A DNA stretch of 41,834 nt, taken from positions 1 through 41,834 of the forward strand of contig NZ_JHZS01000006.1 of assembly GCF_000620865.1 (NCBI RefSeq), given 5' to 3'. The stretch comes from Exiguobacterium sibiricum 7-3 (GTDB lineage Bacteria; Bacillota; Bacilli; Exiguobacteriales; Exiguobacteriaceae). Under the pieces are notes generated by a model. The model ran no database searches, was not told where the DNA came from, and was given only the letters and a program-made list of their open reading frames with translations. The position numbers were made by a program, and so were the translations under genes. Positions 30,489 to 41,744 of this stretch are shown one piece after another. The stretch's first letter is position 1. Each line of letters opens with the position of its first letter.

Positions 30489-31762
30489 GTCGTGTCGTTC
30501 GGGATGACCCAGACTTGGATCGTCTTCCGGCCAAACTGTTTGGCGGTCGACTCCCCTTCAACGAGCACATCGATTTTATTGCCTTTGATGGCACCACCTG
30601 TGTCGAGGGCAATCGCCAGTCCGACCCCTTCGACGTATACTTTGGTTCCAAGTGGAATGACTTTCGGATCAACGGCGATAATCGGCAGTCCTTGATACGT
30701 GATCGTATCCGTCACGTCATAACCGGTTGCCGTCAAAGCCCGTCCATCATACAGCTGACTTCCATTGGAAGCCGGATCATTCGTATAGGCCGTTGCTTCG
30801 ACCATCAGGGTTTTTGCTTTGCTAAAATCCAAATCGGTTGCCGCTTTCGGTACTTCTGCTAACGGTACCGTCGCTTTTTCCGTATCGAATGTCGGTGTCG
30901 GTGTCATCGCCGCCTCAACCGGTTCGACAGGTTTCGTCCCGACCTTGACTACTTGTTTGACCGGTTCACTCGTGACTTCATTAGCAATCAACTTCTTTTC
31001 CTTACTCAAACCGTCTGCAAGGGTCAATTGATATTTTTGTGTCTGGATACCCGGCCGGCCGGATTTCGTCACCAACTGTTCGCCCACCGGCAATGTGTCG
31101 TCTTCGACGGTCTCGACTTCAAACGGTAACAGTTGTTGTTCCGTCAGTACGGCACGTCGCGTCGTATTGACCGTGACCAGCATATCCTTTGCGACGACTG
31201 TATCCAGACCAGGCATGACCTTGTCTTCCGTCTGGAGCTTAACCCCCTGCATCGACAACAGCTCCCGCACCGTCGTCTGGTACGTATAGACTTCGCGGGC
31301 TTTTCCTTCGACAATCAGCTCGATCGGGAATGCTTCCCGGTACCGGACCGTCATTCCGCTCGTCAACACGGCTTCTTTTGAAGGATACACGTCATCCGTC
31401 TCTAACATCTGACTGATTCCCTGTTCTTTTAATAGATCGTCGACACGGCGGGCTTGCGTCCGGATCGTCCGTGCTTCACCATATCCCATGATTAATGTAA
31501 TTTCTTTAGCCGGTTGAATGACGATCAAATCATTTTTCGGAAGATCAGCACTCAGTGCCGGTTCGATGACATCTTGTGATCGAACCGAAATACCGGCTTC
31601 CTGCAAGACCCCAAAAACTGATGTCTCAAGCGTCTCGATTTTTGTTTGCCGACCATCCACCATGATCGTGACGTCACGCGGATGGTCCATCATTACATAA
31701 AGCAGGCTCGCAACCAACAATAGGATACAGCCGATTGTCATATACGTGATCGATCGAATCAT
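30473..31762 (-). CDS. yabE: Cell-wall protein with DUF348, G5 and 3D domains (YabE/Rpf-like)
   Basis: A secreted or membrane-tethered wall protein of 429 residues. It has an N-terminal hydrophobic segment (about 5-25), three tandem DUF348 repeats (about 30-195), a G5 domain (about 205-285), a proline/threonine-rich linker, and a C-terminal 3D domain (about 335-425) with conserved acidic residues (ALDTGGAIKGNKIDV). The 3D domain resembles the MltA/lytic-transglycosylase barrel, so peptidoglycan cleavage (resuscitation or muralytic role) is plausible. The start overlaps the tatD stop (ATGA) and has no visible ribosome site, which implies translational coupling. Confidence 0.9.
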   Translation of the reverse strand: MIRSITYMTIGCILLLVASLLYVMMDHPRDVTIMVDGRQTKIETLETSVFGVLQEAGISVRSQDVIEPALSADLPKNDLIVIQPAKEITLIMGYGEARTIRTQARRVDDLLKEQGISQMLETDDVYPSKEAVLTSGMTVRYREAFPIELIVEGKAREVYTYQTTVRELLSMQGVKLQTEDKVMPGLDTVVAKDMLVTVNTTRRAVLTEQQLLPFEVETVEDDTLPVGEQLVTKSGRPGIQTQKYQLTLADGLSKEKKLIANEVTSEPVKQVVKVGTKPVEPVEAAMTPTPTFDTEKATVPLAEVPKAATDLDFSKAKTLMVEATAYTNDPASNGSQLYDGRALTATGYDVTDTITYQGLPIIAVDPKVIPLGTKVYVEGVGLAIALDTGGAIKGNKIDVLVEGESTAKQFGRKTIQVWVIPNDTTEAGT

Positions 31763-32526
31763 GGAAGGCGGAAGACGCGTTTTGCGTTCTCAGTCGTAGC
31801 CTGTTCGACATCAGCGTACATCATTCCACGCAACTGTGCGATTTCTTCCGCAACGAAACGGACATAAGCCGGCTCATTCCGTTTTCCGCGATAAGGCGTT
31901 GGTGTCAGATACGGACAGTCCGTCTCGACCAATAACCGATCAAGCGGCACTTCTTGTGCCACGCGTTTAGGCATCTTCGCATTTTTGAACGTCACCGGTC
32001 CTCCCAGTGAAATGTAGAAGTTCATGGCCAGACAGCGCGGTAAGAGTTCTGCACTCATGCTGTAACTGTGCAAAATCCCGCCGACTTCTTTTGCGTCTTC
32101 TTCTTCCAAAATGCGGAGCGTATCTTCCGTCGCCTCCCGGTTATGGATGACGATCGGTTTATTTTTTTGTTTCGCCAAACGAATCTGCTTTCGAAACGCT
32201 GCGTCCTGAACGTCCTTCGGAGAAGTATCCCAGTGGTAATCCAGTCCGATTTCTCCAAGGGCAACGACTTTCGGATGGTCCATCAAACGTTCTACCTTTT
32301 CATAGGCAGCGTCGTCGAAATCAATCGAATCGACCGGATGCCATCCGATGACGGCATACAGATCATCATACTGTTCAACCAGTTCCATTGCCCGGTCAAT
32401 CGTTTTATGATCAAAGCCAACGACGATCATCGGAGATACGCCGTTTGCACGTGCCCGCTCAATCGTCTCATCGACATCTCCGTCAAACTGATCCGAGTTT
32501 AAATGTGTGTGTGTATCAATCAACAT
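31759..32526 (-). CDS. tatD: TatD-family metal-dependent deoxyribonuclease
   Basis: A 255-residue TIM-barrel hydrolase (B. subtilis YabD). Metal ligands are visible: H6 and H8 in DTHTH, the glutamate in GEIGLDYH, the histidines in IHNREA and LHSYS, and the aspartate in ETDCPYL. Family members have 3'-5' DNase activity and have been linked to DNA repair and DNA fragment handling. ATG at 32526 with AAGGAG 9 bases upstream. It follows metS and its terminator and is coupled to the YabE-like gene. Confidence 0.95.
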   Translation of the reverse strand: MLIDTHTHLNSDQFDGDVDETIERARANGVSPMIVVGFDHKTIDRAMELVEQYDDLYAVIGWHPVDSIDFDDAAYEKVERLMDHPKVVALGEIGLDYHWDTSPKDVQDAAFRKQIRLAKQKNKPIVIHNREATEDTLRILEEEDAKEVGGILHSYSMSAELLPRCLAMNFYISLGGPVTFKNAKMPKRVAQEVPLDRLLVETDCPYLTPTPYRGKRNEPAYVRFVAEEIAQLRGMMYADVEQATTENAKRVFRLP

Positions 32527-32546
32527 ACTATTCGACTCCTTCTTTC

Positions 32547-32580
32547 AAAAAAATGCCTGTGACATCAAGTCCACAGGCAT
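32547..32580 (-). terminator. Rho-independent terminator of metS
   Basis: Nine-base-pair stem ATGCCTGTG/CACAGGCAT (32572-32580 with 32553-32561), followed on the minus strand by TTTTTTTG. It begins 6 bases after the metS stop. Confidence 0.88.
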
Positions 32581-32585
32581 CTGGA

Positions 32586-34562
<1,977 letters not shown>

Positions 34563-34572
34563 TCATTTCATT

Positions 34573-34601
34573 ATTATACGCTGTTCTGTCGTCTGTGTCG
34601 A
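34573..34601 (-). promoter_or_regulatory. Promoter of metS
   Basis: Minus strand: TCGACA (34596-34601), 17-base spacer, TATAAT (34573-34578). The -35 overlaps a TGTCGAA Spo0A-like box on the other strand. Confidence 0.8.
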
Positions 34602-34619
34602 AACTCGTTTTTTGTCGAA
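34596..34619 (+). promoter_or_regulatory. Two Spo0A-box-like sequences near the metS promoter
   Basis: TGTCGAA occurs at 34596-34602 and again at 34613-34619, 17 bases apart, same orientation. The first covers the metS -35. They match the 0A-box consensus TGTCGAA, but a role is not shown. Confidence 0.35.
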
Positions 34620-34667
34620 TCCAAACATTTTTTGACATCAGACATCGAATACCAAAAAAACACACTC

Positions 34668-34703
34668 AATAGTTTGATTTCCTTTAAAAAGGGAAAAACT
34701 ATT
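34668..34703. repeat. Inverted repeat in the metS-abrB divergent region
   Basis: AATAGTTT (34668-34675) pairs with AAACTATT (34696-34703), enclosing a second 7-bp pairing TTCCTTT/AAGGGAA. There is no T-run after it on either strand and it lies upstream of both promoters, so it is more likely a DNA-level site than a terminator. The rest of the 340-base gap (34542-34881) holds the two promoters, the Spo0A-like boxes and AT-rich DNA. Confidence 0.5.
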
Positions 34704-34772
34704 AATAAATCGTTTCAGATATGGTTTTTTTGAGAAATAAATGACATTTTGATTTCAAGCTATTCAGATTGG

Positions 34773-34801
34773 TTGACTACTTTTGGAAAGTTTAGTATTC
34801 T
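34773..34801 (+). promoter_or_regulatory. Promoter of abrB
   Basis: TTGACT (34773-34778), 17-base spacer, TATTCT (34796-34801). Transcription would start near 34808, just upstream of the tandem Spo0A-like boxes. Confidence 0.75.
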
Positions 34802-34818
34802 ACATTCTATAGAAGTGA

Positions 34819-34835
34819 TGTCGAATTTTGACGAT
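34819..34835 (+). promoter_or_regulatory. Tandem Spo0A-box-like operator of abrB
   Basis: TGTCGAA and TGACGAT stand in the same orientation 10 bp apart, about +12 to +28 relative to the inferred start. In B. subtilis Spo0A represses abrB through tandem 0A boxes at nearly this position. The match is by consensus only. Confidence 0.6.
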
Positions 34836-34881
34836 TTTCCAAAAAAAAAGAGAACCTAGACATCAGAGGAGGAACAACAAA

Positions 34882-35178
34882 ATGAAATCAACAGGTATTG
34901 TACGTAAAGTAGATGAGCTCGGCCGGGTCGTTATTCCAATCGAACTCCGTCGGACACTTCAAATCGCAGAGAAGGATGCGCTTGAGATTTATGTCGACAA
35001 CGAGCAGATCATCCTTAAAAAATACAAACCAAACATGACTTGCCAAGTAACAGGTGAAGTATCGGAAGATAACTTCAAATTAGCAGACGGTAAATTGATT
35101 CTCTCTCCAGACGGCGCACAACGTGTCCTCGTTGAGTTAAAAGACTTCCTCGACCGTCATTACGCAGGAAACGAATAA
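34882..35178 (+). CDS. abrB: AbrB-family transition-state regulator
   Basis: A 98-residue DNA-binding global regulator that in Bacillus represses post-exponential genes (antibiotics, biofilm, competence). The N-terminal swapped-hairpin domain reads MKSTGIVRKVDELGRVVIP and IELRRTL; the C-terminal half (about 55-98) is the AbrB oligomerisation domain. ATG at 34882 has GGAGG 9 bases upstream. It is the only plus-strand gene of the window. Abh is a close paralogue of AbrB, but the position next to metS fits AbrB. Confidence 0.94.
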   Translation: MKSTGIVRKVDELGRVVIPIELRRTLQIAEKDALEIYVDNEQIILKKYKPNMTCQVTGEVSEDNFKLADGKLILSPDGAQRVLVELKDFLDRHYAGNE

Positions 35179-35183
35179 GTAAA

Positions 35184-35218
35184 AAGAAGCGATTCCAAAC
35201 GGAGTCGCTTCTTTTTTT
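35184..35218. terminator. Bidirectional terminator between abrB and rsmI
   Basis: A 13-bp stem (35184-35196 with 35201-35213) and AAAC loop with T7 after it on the plus strand and TTTTTAC on the minus strand. It serves the converging genes abrB and rsmI. Confidence 0.92.
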
Positions 35219-36071
35219 AGGATTCATGATAACGCAAATACAATTCCTGACGATCGAGTCCCCGCTCTTTGGCAACTCGTTTCAGGGCAGCATTCGGCTT
35301 TTCACCTTGTTCGATATACCGTTCAATTTGTTGTAACGGATCCGCTTCCTGTTCCTCTTCCGCCGGTCGCTCCTCGGTCGACCCTTCGACGATGACGACA
35401 AACTCCCCCCGGACTTCTTCTCCGGCCCATTCGAGAGCTTCTGTCACAGAACCCCGAATATACTCTTCATACCGTTTGGTCAGTTCGCGGGCTAACGTCA
35501 GTTGACGCTCTCCGAGTACATCCCGTAAGGCGCCTAACATCTCTTTAAGACGATGCGGTGCTTCATAGAAGATAAGGCTACCTTTTTCATAACGGACGGT
35601 TTCAAGCGCCTCACGACGTTCTTTTTTCTTACGCGGTAAAAAACCATAGTATAAAAATCGTTCTGTCGCAAGACCCGAGGCGACGAGCGCCGTTAATGCG
35701 GCGTTTGCTCCCGGTAAGACGACGACCGGAATATCCTCGGCAATCGCTTCTCGAATCAAATCACTGCCTGGATCTGAGATTCCCGGCATCCCGGCATCCG
35801 AGACCAGGGCGACCTGTTTTCCCGCATGCAGGTCGGCCAATAGCCGTGCCCCGCTGACTTGTTTATTATGTTCGTGATAGCTGACAAGTTTCGTGTCGAT
35901 TTTAAAATGATTAAATAATTTCATCGTTTGCCGTGTATCTTCCGCCGCGACGAGATCGGACTCTTGCAAGATGCGGACAGCCCGATAAGTCATGTCTTCG
36001 AGATTACCGATCGGTGTCGGCACGATGTACAAACCGGTTGTTTGTCCTTTAAAACTGCTTGTTGCTTTCAT
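35217..36071 (-). CDS. rsmI: 16S rRNA (cytidine1402-2'-O)-methyltransferase
   Basis: Methylates the ribose of C1402 in the decoding centre of 16S rRNA. The 284-residue tetrapyrrole-methylase-fold protein has GLYIVPTPIGNLEDMT at the start, AAEDTRQT, SYHEHN, and SDAGMPGISDPG (the SAM-binding loop). Conserved YEAPHRL follows, and the C-terminal helical region ends at the stop. The start ATG (36071) has GGGAGG 7 bases upstream and lies inside the end of the GIY-YIG gene (23-base overlap). Confidence 0.94.
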   Translation of the reverse strand: MKATSSFKGQTTGLYIVPTPIGNLEDMTYRAVRILQESDLVAAEDTRQTMKLFNHFKIDTKLVSYHEHNKQVSGARLLADLHAGKQVALVSDAGMPGISDPGSDLIREAIAEDIPVVVLPGANAALTALVASGLATERFLYYGFLPRKKKERREALETVRYEKGSLIFYEAPHRLKEMLGALRDVLGERQLTLARELTKRYEEYIRGSVTEALEWAGEEVRGEFVVIVEGSTEERPAEEEQEADPLQQIERYIEQGEKPNAALKRVAKERGLDRQELYLRYHES

Positions 36072-36327
36072 GAGATGACCTCCCTCCTTGAATAAGTTGT
36101 TCTTTTTTAAGACGCGTCAATTGTTTAATGGCATACTCACGTTTTAAGGCTTCCGACTTTGTTGCGAACGTTTCTGTATATTCGAGCACGACCGGCAGTC
36201 TGGCACGGGTATACTTTGCACCTTGTCCGGCATTGTGTGTCGCCAACCGTTTTTCGACATCAATCGCGTATCCCGTGTAGAGACTGCCGTCCCGGCAACG
36301 GACGATGTAGATGGCATGTTCAGACAT
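36049..36327 (-). CDS. yazA: GIY-YIG domain protein (YazA/UPF0213 type)
   Basis: A 92-residue single-domain GIY-YIG nuclease-fold protein (IYIVRCRDGSLYTGYA, then the conserved arginine in EKRLATHN and the GAKYTRARLPVVLEYTE block). The cellular role of this small family is unclear. The ATG at 36327 overlaps the methyltransferase stop by 8 bases and has no good ribosome site, so it depends on coupling; a TTG one codon before it is possible. Order yabB-yazA-rsmI is as in B. subtilis. Confidence 0.88.
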   Translation of the reverse strand: MSEHAIYIVRCRDGSLYTGYAIDVEKRLATHNAGQGAKYTRARLPVVLEYTETFATKSEALKREYAIKQLTRLKKEQLIQGGRSSHESNKQF

Positions 36328-37057
36328 CAAACTGAGTCCGCATCTGCAACGTGTACGTATCGTCTTGTTCGTAGACGATGAAGGGAGGCAATACCTTTAG
36401 ACCCGGCTTGGCATCTTTGATCCCCTCAATCAACAACATGTTGGCCTCTTTCCCTTCTTTCGGGTAGATAAGCTGCATCCGCTTCGGTTCAAGCCGGTAC
36501 TGACGCATCAAGGTGACGATATCGAGAAGGCGCTCCGGTCGATGGACGAATGCCGTTTTCCCACCTTGTTTCAAAAGATCTGCGGCCGACCGGATACAAT
36601 CCTCAAGTGTACATAATACTTCATGCCGGGCAATCGTATAATGTTCACTTATGTTTCGGTTCGACGAGTCATTTGCCAAGAAGTAAGGCGGATTACATGT
36701 GACGGCATCGTACAGACCATAACCCAATCGTTTCCCGGCTTCCTTGACGTCACCTTCGATCATTTGCAATTGATCTTGTTTTTCATTCATTTGAATACTA
36801 CGCTCGGCCATATCAACGAGACGGGGTTGAATTTCAAGCCCTGTGATCGTTCCTTTCGTCCGGTAAGACAAAAATAACGGAATGGCTCCGTTACCGGCAC
36901 ATAAATCGACCAACTTCCCTTGTTGGATCGGCACCCAGGCAAACTGCGCCAGCAATGCGGCGTCCAGAGAGTAGGAAAATACGGTGGGACTTTGAATGAT
37001 TCGTCCTTCTTTTCCAAGCAGATGATCCAGTCGCTCATCTGATAATAGTTCAGGCAT
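36320..37057 (-). CDS. yabB: tRNA1(Val) (adenine37-N6)-methyltransferase-like protein (YabB)
   Basis: A 245-residue SAM-dependent methyltransferase with motif I VDLCAGNGAIP, the acidic loop GLEIQPRLV, and motif IV NPPYF, which marks N6-adenine methylases. It corresponds to the TrmN6/YfiC group. N-terminal SDERLDHLLG and SYSLDAALLAQF fit this group too. The target in Bacilli is inferred from E. coli. ATG at 37057 with AAGGAAG 6 bases upstream; the yabA terminator lies just before it with no clear promoter. Confidence 0.88.
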   Translation of the reverse strand: MPELLSDERLDHLLGKEGRIIQSPTVFSYSLDAALLAQFAWVPIQQGKLVDLCAGNGAIPLFLSYRTKGTITGLEIQPRLVDMAERSIQMNEKQDQLQMIEGDVKEAGKRLGYGLYDAVTCNPPYFLANDSSNRNISEHYTIARHEVLCTLEDCIRSAADLLKQGGKTAFVHRPERLLDIVTLMRQYRLEPKRMQLIYPKEGKEANMLLIEGIKDAKPGLKVLPPFIVYEQDDTYTLQMRTQFDV

Positions 37058-37074
37058 ATCGTTCTTCCTTTCTG

Positions 37075-37104
37075 AAAAAAAGACTGACTCCTAGGAAGTC
37101 AGCC
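37075..37104 (-). terminator. Terminator of the tmk-yabA group
   Basis: Eight-base-pair stem (CTGACTTC with GGAGTCAG, 37084-37102) with a 3-base loop, followed on the minus strand by TTTTTTTC, starting 3 bases after the yabA stop. Confidence 0.82.
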
Positions 37105-37106
37105 TC

Positions 37107-37451
37107 TCAATGTTTCGTTAACATGGACAAGCAGAACAGACAATCTCCGTCTTTACGGACTTGACCATAATGCAGGTTACAAATATGGAATCCTTCTTGA
37201 TACAGTCGTCCTAGATTATCATAGCCAGCACCTGTACCGGCTTCCGCCTGCGCTTCTTCTGTAATCGGTTGTTGCTCATCGCGCTCTACCTTCTCACGGA
37301 GGTGATGATTCTCAAGATACAGATGTTGGTTCTCTTCCATCATGTAAGCAAGCTGATCCTTCAAAACGCTCAGATGCTCAGTCAGCAAGTGAATCTGTTG
37401 CTCGATCGCATCAACACGCGTAATGATTTCTTTTTTATCGACTCTCTCCAC
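37107..37451 (-). CDS. yabA: Replication initiation-control protein YabA
   Basis: Binds DnaA and the DnaN clamp and restrains over-initiation. The 114-residue protein has an N-terminal coiled coil (about 5-60, heptads [15 protein letters not shown]) for tetramer formation, a flexible linker (about 62-85), and a C-terminal zinc module HICNLHYG...CLFC. I choose the GTG at 37451 because GGGGTG is 7 bases upstream and the product (MERVDKKEI) resembles B. subtilis YabA. An ATG at 37469 overlaps the ricT stop (ATGA) but has no ribosome site. Confidence 0.9.
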   Translation of the reverse strand: MERVDKKEIITRVDAIEQQIHLLTEHLSVLKDQLAYMMEENQHLYLENHHLREKVERDEQQPITEEAQAEAGTGAGYDNLGRLYQEGFHICNLHYGQVRKDGDCLFCLSMLTKH

Positions 37452-37465
37452 GCGTATGCACCCCG

Positions 37466-38296
37466 TCATTCTTTTGGTCGTTTTTGTTTTACGGCACCGA
37501 CAGACAGTAGTTCCTCCATCGAGTATGTCAGGACCCGCGAACGGTCTTTCAACTCAATTTGGACGATTTGATCGAGAATGTTCAGACCTACAACCCGTCC
37601 TTCACCTTCCGGAACAGTCAATCGTTTTCCGTAATCCGGCAAATCCCGTCGCATTTCTTCGTATGTGTCATTTTCATATTTTAAGCAACACATTAAACGA
37701 CCACAGACACCAGAAATCTTCGTCGGGTTCAAGGATAGATTTTGATCTTTCGCCATCTTGATCGAAACCGGTTCAAATTCACCTAAAAATGAAGAGCAGC
37801 AGAGAACACGACCACACGGACCGATTCCTCCCAGTAACTTCGCTTCATCACGGACGCCGATTTGTCGTAACTCAATGCGTGTCCGGAAAACAGCAGCCAA
37901 ATCTTTGACGAGTTCCCGGAAATCGACACGACCTTCTGCCGTGAAGTAAAAAATGACTTTATTTCGATCAAATGTATATTCGACGTCGACTAATTTCATA
38001 TCGAGCTTGTGCTCACGAATTTTTTCGACGCAGACAGCGTGCGCATCAAACGCCGCCATTTTATTTTCACGGACGATCATCGCGTCTTTATCATCCGCGA
38101 CGCGAAGAATCGATTTCAGCGGCAAGACCACATCATCTTCGTCCATTTGTTTATCGGCAATTACCACTTCACCATATTCAATGCCCCGCACTGTCTCAAC
38201 GATGACGGATTGTCCTCGTGATAATGACTCTTGTCCAGGTGCAAAATAATAAATTTTGCCCGCTTCTTTAAAGCGAACGCCTACTACTTCTAGCAT
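37466..38296 (-). CDS. ricT: RicT (YaaT), PSP1-domain iron-sulfur protein
   Basis: A 276-residue protein of the Y-complex (with RicA and RicF), which in B. subtilis supports RNase Y-dependent mRNA processing, competence and biofilm development. It has the PSP1 C-terminal domain, and two cysteine clusters, C161/C166/C167 (GPCGRVLCC) and C198/C203/C204 (GVCGRLMCC), that fit the known [4Fe-4S] binding. ATG at 38296 has AAAGGG upstream and lies 6 bases after holB. Confidence 0.94.
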   Translation of the reverse strand: MLEVVGVRFKEAGKIYYFAPGQESLSRGQSVIVETVRGIEYGEVVIADKQMDEDDVVLPLKSILRVADDKDAMIVRENKMAAFDAHAVCVEKIREHKLDMKLVDVEYTFDRNKVIFYFTAEGRVDFRELVKDLAAVFRTRIELRQIGVRDEAKLLGGIGPCGRVLCCSSFLGEFEPVSIKMAKDQNLSLNPTKISGVCGRLMCCLKYENDTYEEMRRDLPDYGKRLTVPEGEGRVVGLNILDQIVQIELKDRSRVLTYSMEELLSVGAVKQKRPKE

Positions 38297-38302
38297 ATCG
38301 CT

Positions 38303-39294
38303 CTACCCTTTCTGTAAGTCAAACATGAGACGCTCAACTGTTAATTGAGGATTAACATTTGCTTCGATCCGCTTAACGGCTGCGAGTACTGCCTGCAACC
38401 ACCGAGTGATCGTCGTCTGACTTTTTCCACCCATTTGTTCCAGTAATGGTCGGCTGTTTGCATATGTGATCGTTTCCCATGACGGATTCAGTTTAAGATG
38501 AAGAACATCTTCAAAGAAACATGTCACAAGTTCCAGACCAATTCGTGCATCTTGCCGATTTTTAAATTGACTCATCCATTTTTCCTGGACAAACAACGGT
38601 AAATCCGCCGGACGATTCGCTAATTCCTCCATCAATTGTACCACTGACACTCGCGCATTTACAAACCAGTCTTCGACTAATGCCTGTTCTGCATCCTCGA
38701 TTTTCGGATAGACCCGGGCAGCAAGTTGCGTTAATTCGTTATCCCGTCCCGTTTTTTCAGATAAGACTTGTCCGATCAACAAACGATCTGCCGGACGAAA
38801 ACTTAGTAATTGTCCCCGCGAACGAATCGTCGGCAACAATAACTGTGGCTGATTCGTAATTAAAATTGCTACTTTTCCTGCACCTGGTTCTTCAAAGAAC
38901 TTCAACAGACTGTTTGCTGCCTGGGGTGTCATTTTATGTGACTGTGTCACGACATAGATTTGACGGTCGCCTTCAAGACCCCGTAACGATAAATCATGCA
39001 TCAACTGCTGAATCTGTTCTTTTTTAATGGTAGCCCCATCTGGTTCGATTTGGTAGTAGTCGACCAAGTTTCCGCTGTCCATGCGACGGCAACTCCGGCA
39101 TATTTGACATGGTTCGATTTGATCTCGTCGTTCACAAAACAGACTTTTGGCGAACAACTGAGCCGCCTCTAAAAGAAGCGGCTCATAGTCCCCCGTAAAG
39201 ATATAAGCATGGTTAATGCGATTCGTCTGTAACGAGTTACGCAAAATCGTCGCGATGACCGATTGGGTTTGTTCTAGTTCATGAAATGTCTGCA

Positions 39295-39295
<1 letters not shown>
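38303..39295 (-). CDS. holB: DNA polymerase III delta' subunit
   Basis: Part of the clamp loader, together with DnaX and HolA. The 330-residue AAA+ protein keeps a zinc cluster (C54, C63, C66, C69), the sensor-like TIRSRGQLLSF and LLKFFEEPG, but its P-loop is degenerate (FTGDYEPLLLEA), as in other delta' subunits that do not bind ATP. ATG at 39295 shares one base with the darA stop (TAATG). In B. subtilis yaaR lies between darA and holB; it is missing here. Confidence 0.94.
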
Positions 39296-40255
<960 letters not shown>

Positions 40256-40259
<4 letters not shown>

Positions 40260-41677
40260 TCTATAATTCCTTCCTGTATCACACGCAATTTCCCCTGATG
40301 GAGAAACTCACCGCCTTGCAGATGAATAGAGGTGTTTGTATAATGTTCAATCCTTGTAATATGTTCTGCCGTAATCCGTTCTCCCCGTAACAGTAGTGGT
40401 ATGCCCGGTGGATACGGAATGATTGTTTCAAGTGAAACTAAACCAACTGCTTTTTCAAAAGTCTGCTCGACTGCCTGAACGTATTCCAATTGATCAAGTG
40501 GGTAAGCCAGGGACGATACCTTTATTTTACCCATAATCGGTTGTTCCATATACCTTTTATCTGGAATTCCTTCTGCTTTCAGGATCTCGATTGCTACTTG
40601 GATCTGATTGACCCAAGTATCCCGTTCAAATGGTTCGATGATTCGTAACGGTAAGATACAAACTACATGTGCTCCAAGAGCAAACTCGGCATCAAGTCCT
40701 TGATCTGCTAATGCATCCAACAACTGACTTCCTGAATACATTTCACAGGAAAGAACCATCCGCGACCAATCATCAAAAGTAAAGGCCGTGATGCCTGCTA
40801 ATTGATTGATTTGCTGATGAAGGAGTTCGTGACTAGTTCGAACAGATATCATGCTTGAAACAGTCCAATGTTCGCGGTAATCACGAGCAAAGTCCAGTGA
40901 AGCCATCAAAAGATAAGACGGACTAGACGTTTGAAATGCCTGAAGAGCCCGGATTAACCGTCTCCGTTCGTCATCCGTAAAGCGTTCATGAATCCAGGCG
41001 CCCATCGTCAGAGCAGGTAATGTCTTGTGTGCTGATTGAACCACGGCAGTTGCTCCAAGTTCAAATGCCGAACGGACGCCAAACGCTTCGCCGAAATGAG
41101 CGCCATGGGCTTCGTCGATCAGTAACGGTATAGCAGATGATTTTGTGACTCGAACCACCTCTTCGATTCGGGCGGTTTCACCATAGTAAGTCGGCGATGT
41201 TAAAAACACGGCTGCTCCTCCCGGAAAAGTCGCTAAAGCTTCCTCTAATGTTTCACGTGAAACATTTCCGCTAATACCTGTTGTTGGATCGCTTTCGGGT
41301 TCCAGTAAAATCGGTGATAATCCTAACCATTCCATCGCATTGAAAACAGATTTATGTGAATTACGCTGAACGTATATCCGATCTCCCCGTTGTGAGACAG
41401 CGGCTAACATCGCCCAATTGCCGACCGTCGATCCGTTGACCAAAAAATGACTGTCTGATGCTTCATAGATTCGGCGCAATAAAAGTTTTGCTTCGTAAAT
41501 TGCTTCTTCCGGATGATGAAAATCATCTAGACCACGCAACTCCGTTTTATCCCATTCAAAAAAAGAAGGTAATCCATCGAATAACGTTCCATTCTTATGT
41601 CCTGGAACATGCCAGGAAGTAGCTTTTCTTTCTACATGAGCACAAAGTGCTTCAATAATCGGCATACGACCTTCCAT
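40256..41677 (-). CDS. yaaO: Orn/Lys/Arg-type PLP decarboxylase (YaaO-like)
   Basis: A 473-residue fold-type I PLP enzyme of the Bacillus YaaO/SpeA group: HVPGHKNG (24-30), the PLP aspartate D188 in LLIDEAHGAHFG, and the Schiff-base lysine K218 in QSAHKTLP. It probably decarboxylates arginine or lysine to a polyamine precursor; the substrate cannot be told from sequence. B. subtilis yaaO occupies the same place between the first rRNA operon and tmk. ATG at 41677 has AAAGGA 9 bases upstream. There are only 30 bases between it and the rrn terminator, and no clear promoter is visible. Confidence 0.9.
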
Positions 41678-41707
41678 ACCCTACAGTCCTTTCTAAATCT
41701 AAACTAC

Positions 41708-41738
41708 AAAAAGACCGACCTGCAGATGCAGATCGGTC
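41708..41738 (-). terminator. Terminator of the upstream rRNA operon
   Basis: Twelve-base-pair stem (41713-41724 with 41727-41738) with a tight loop, followed on the minus strand by TTTTTG. It starts about 7 bases after the 5S rRNA end. Confidence 0.9.
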
Positions 41739-41744
41739 CTTCAC

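Noticed and set aside
34632-34637. Perfect TTGACA on the plus strand upstream of abrB
   Set aside because: No -10 hexamer lies 16-18 bases downstream (only an A-run); the TTGACT-17-TATTCT pair nearer abrB is better.
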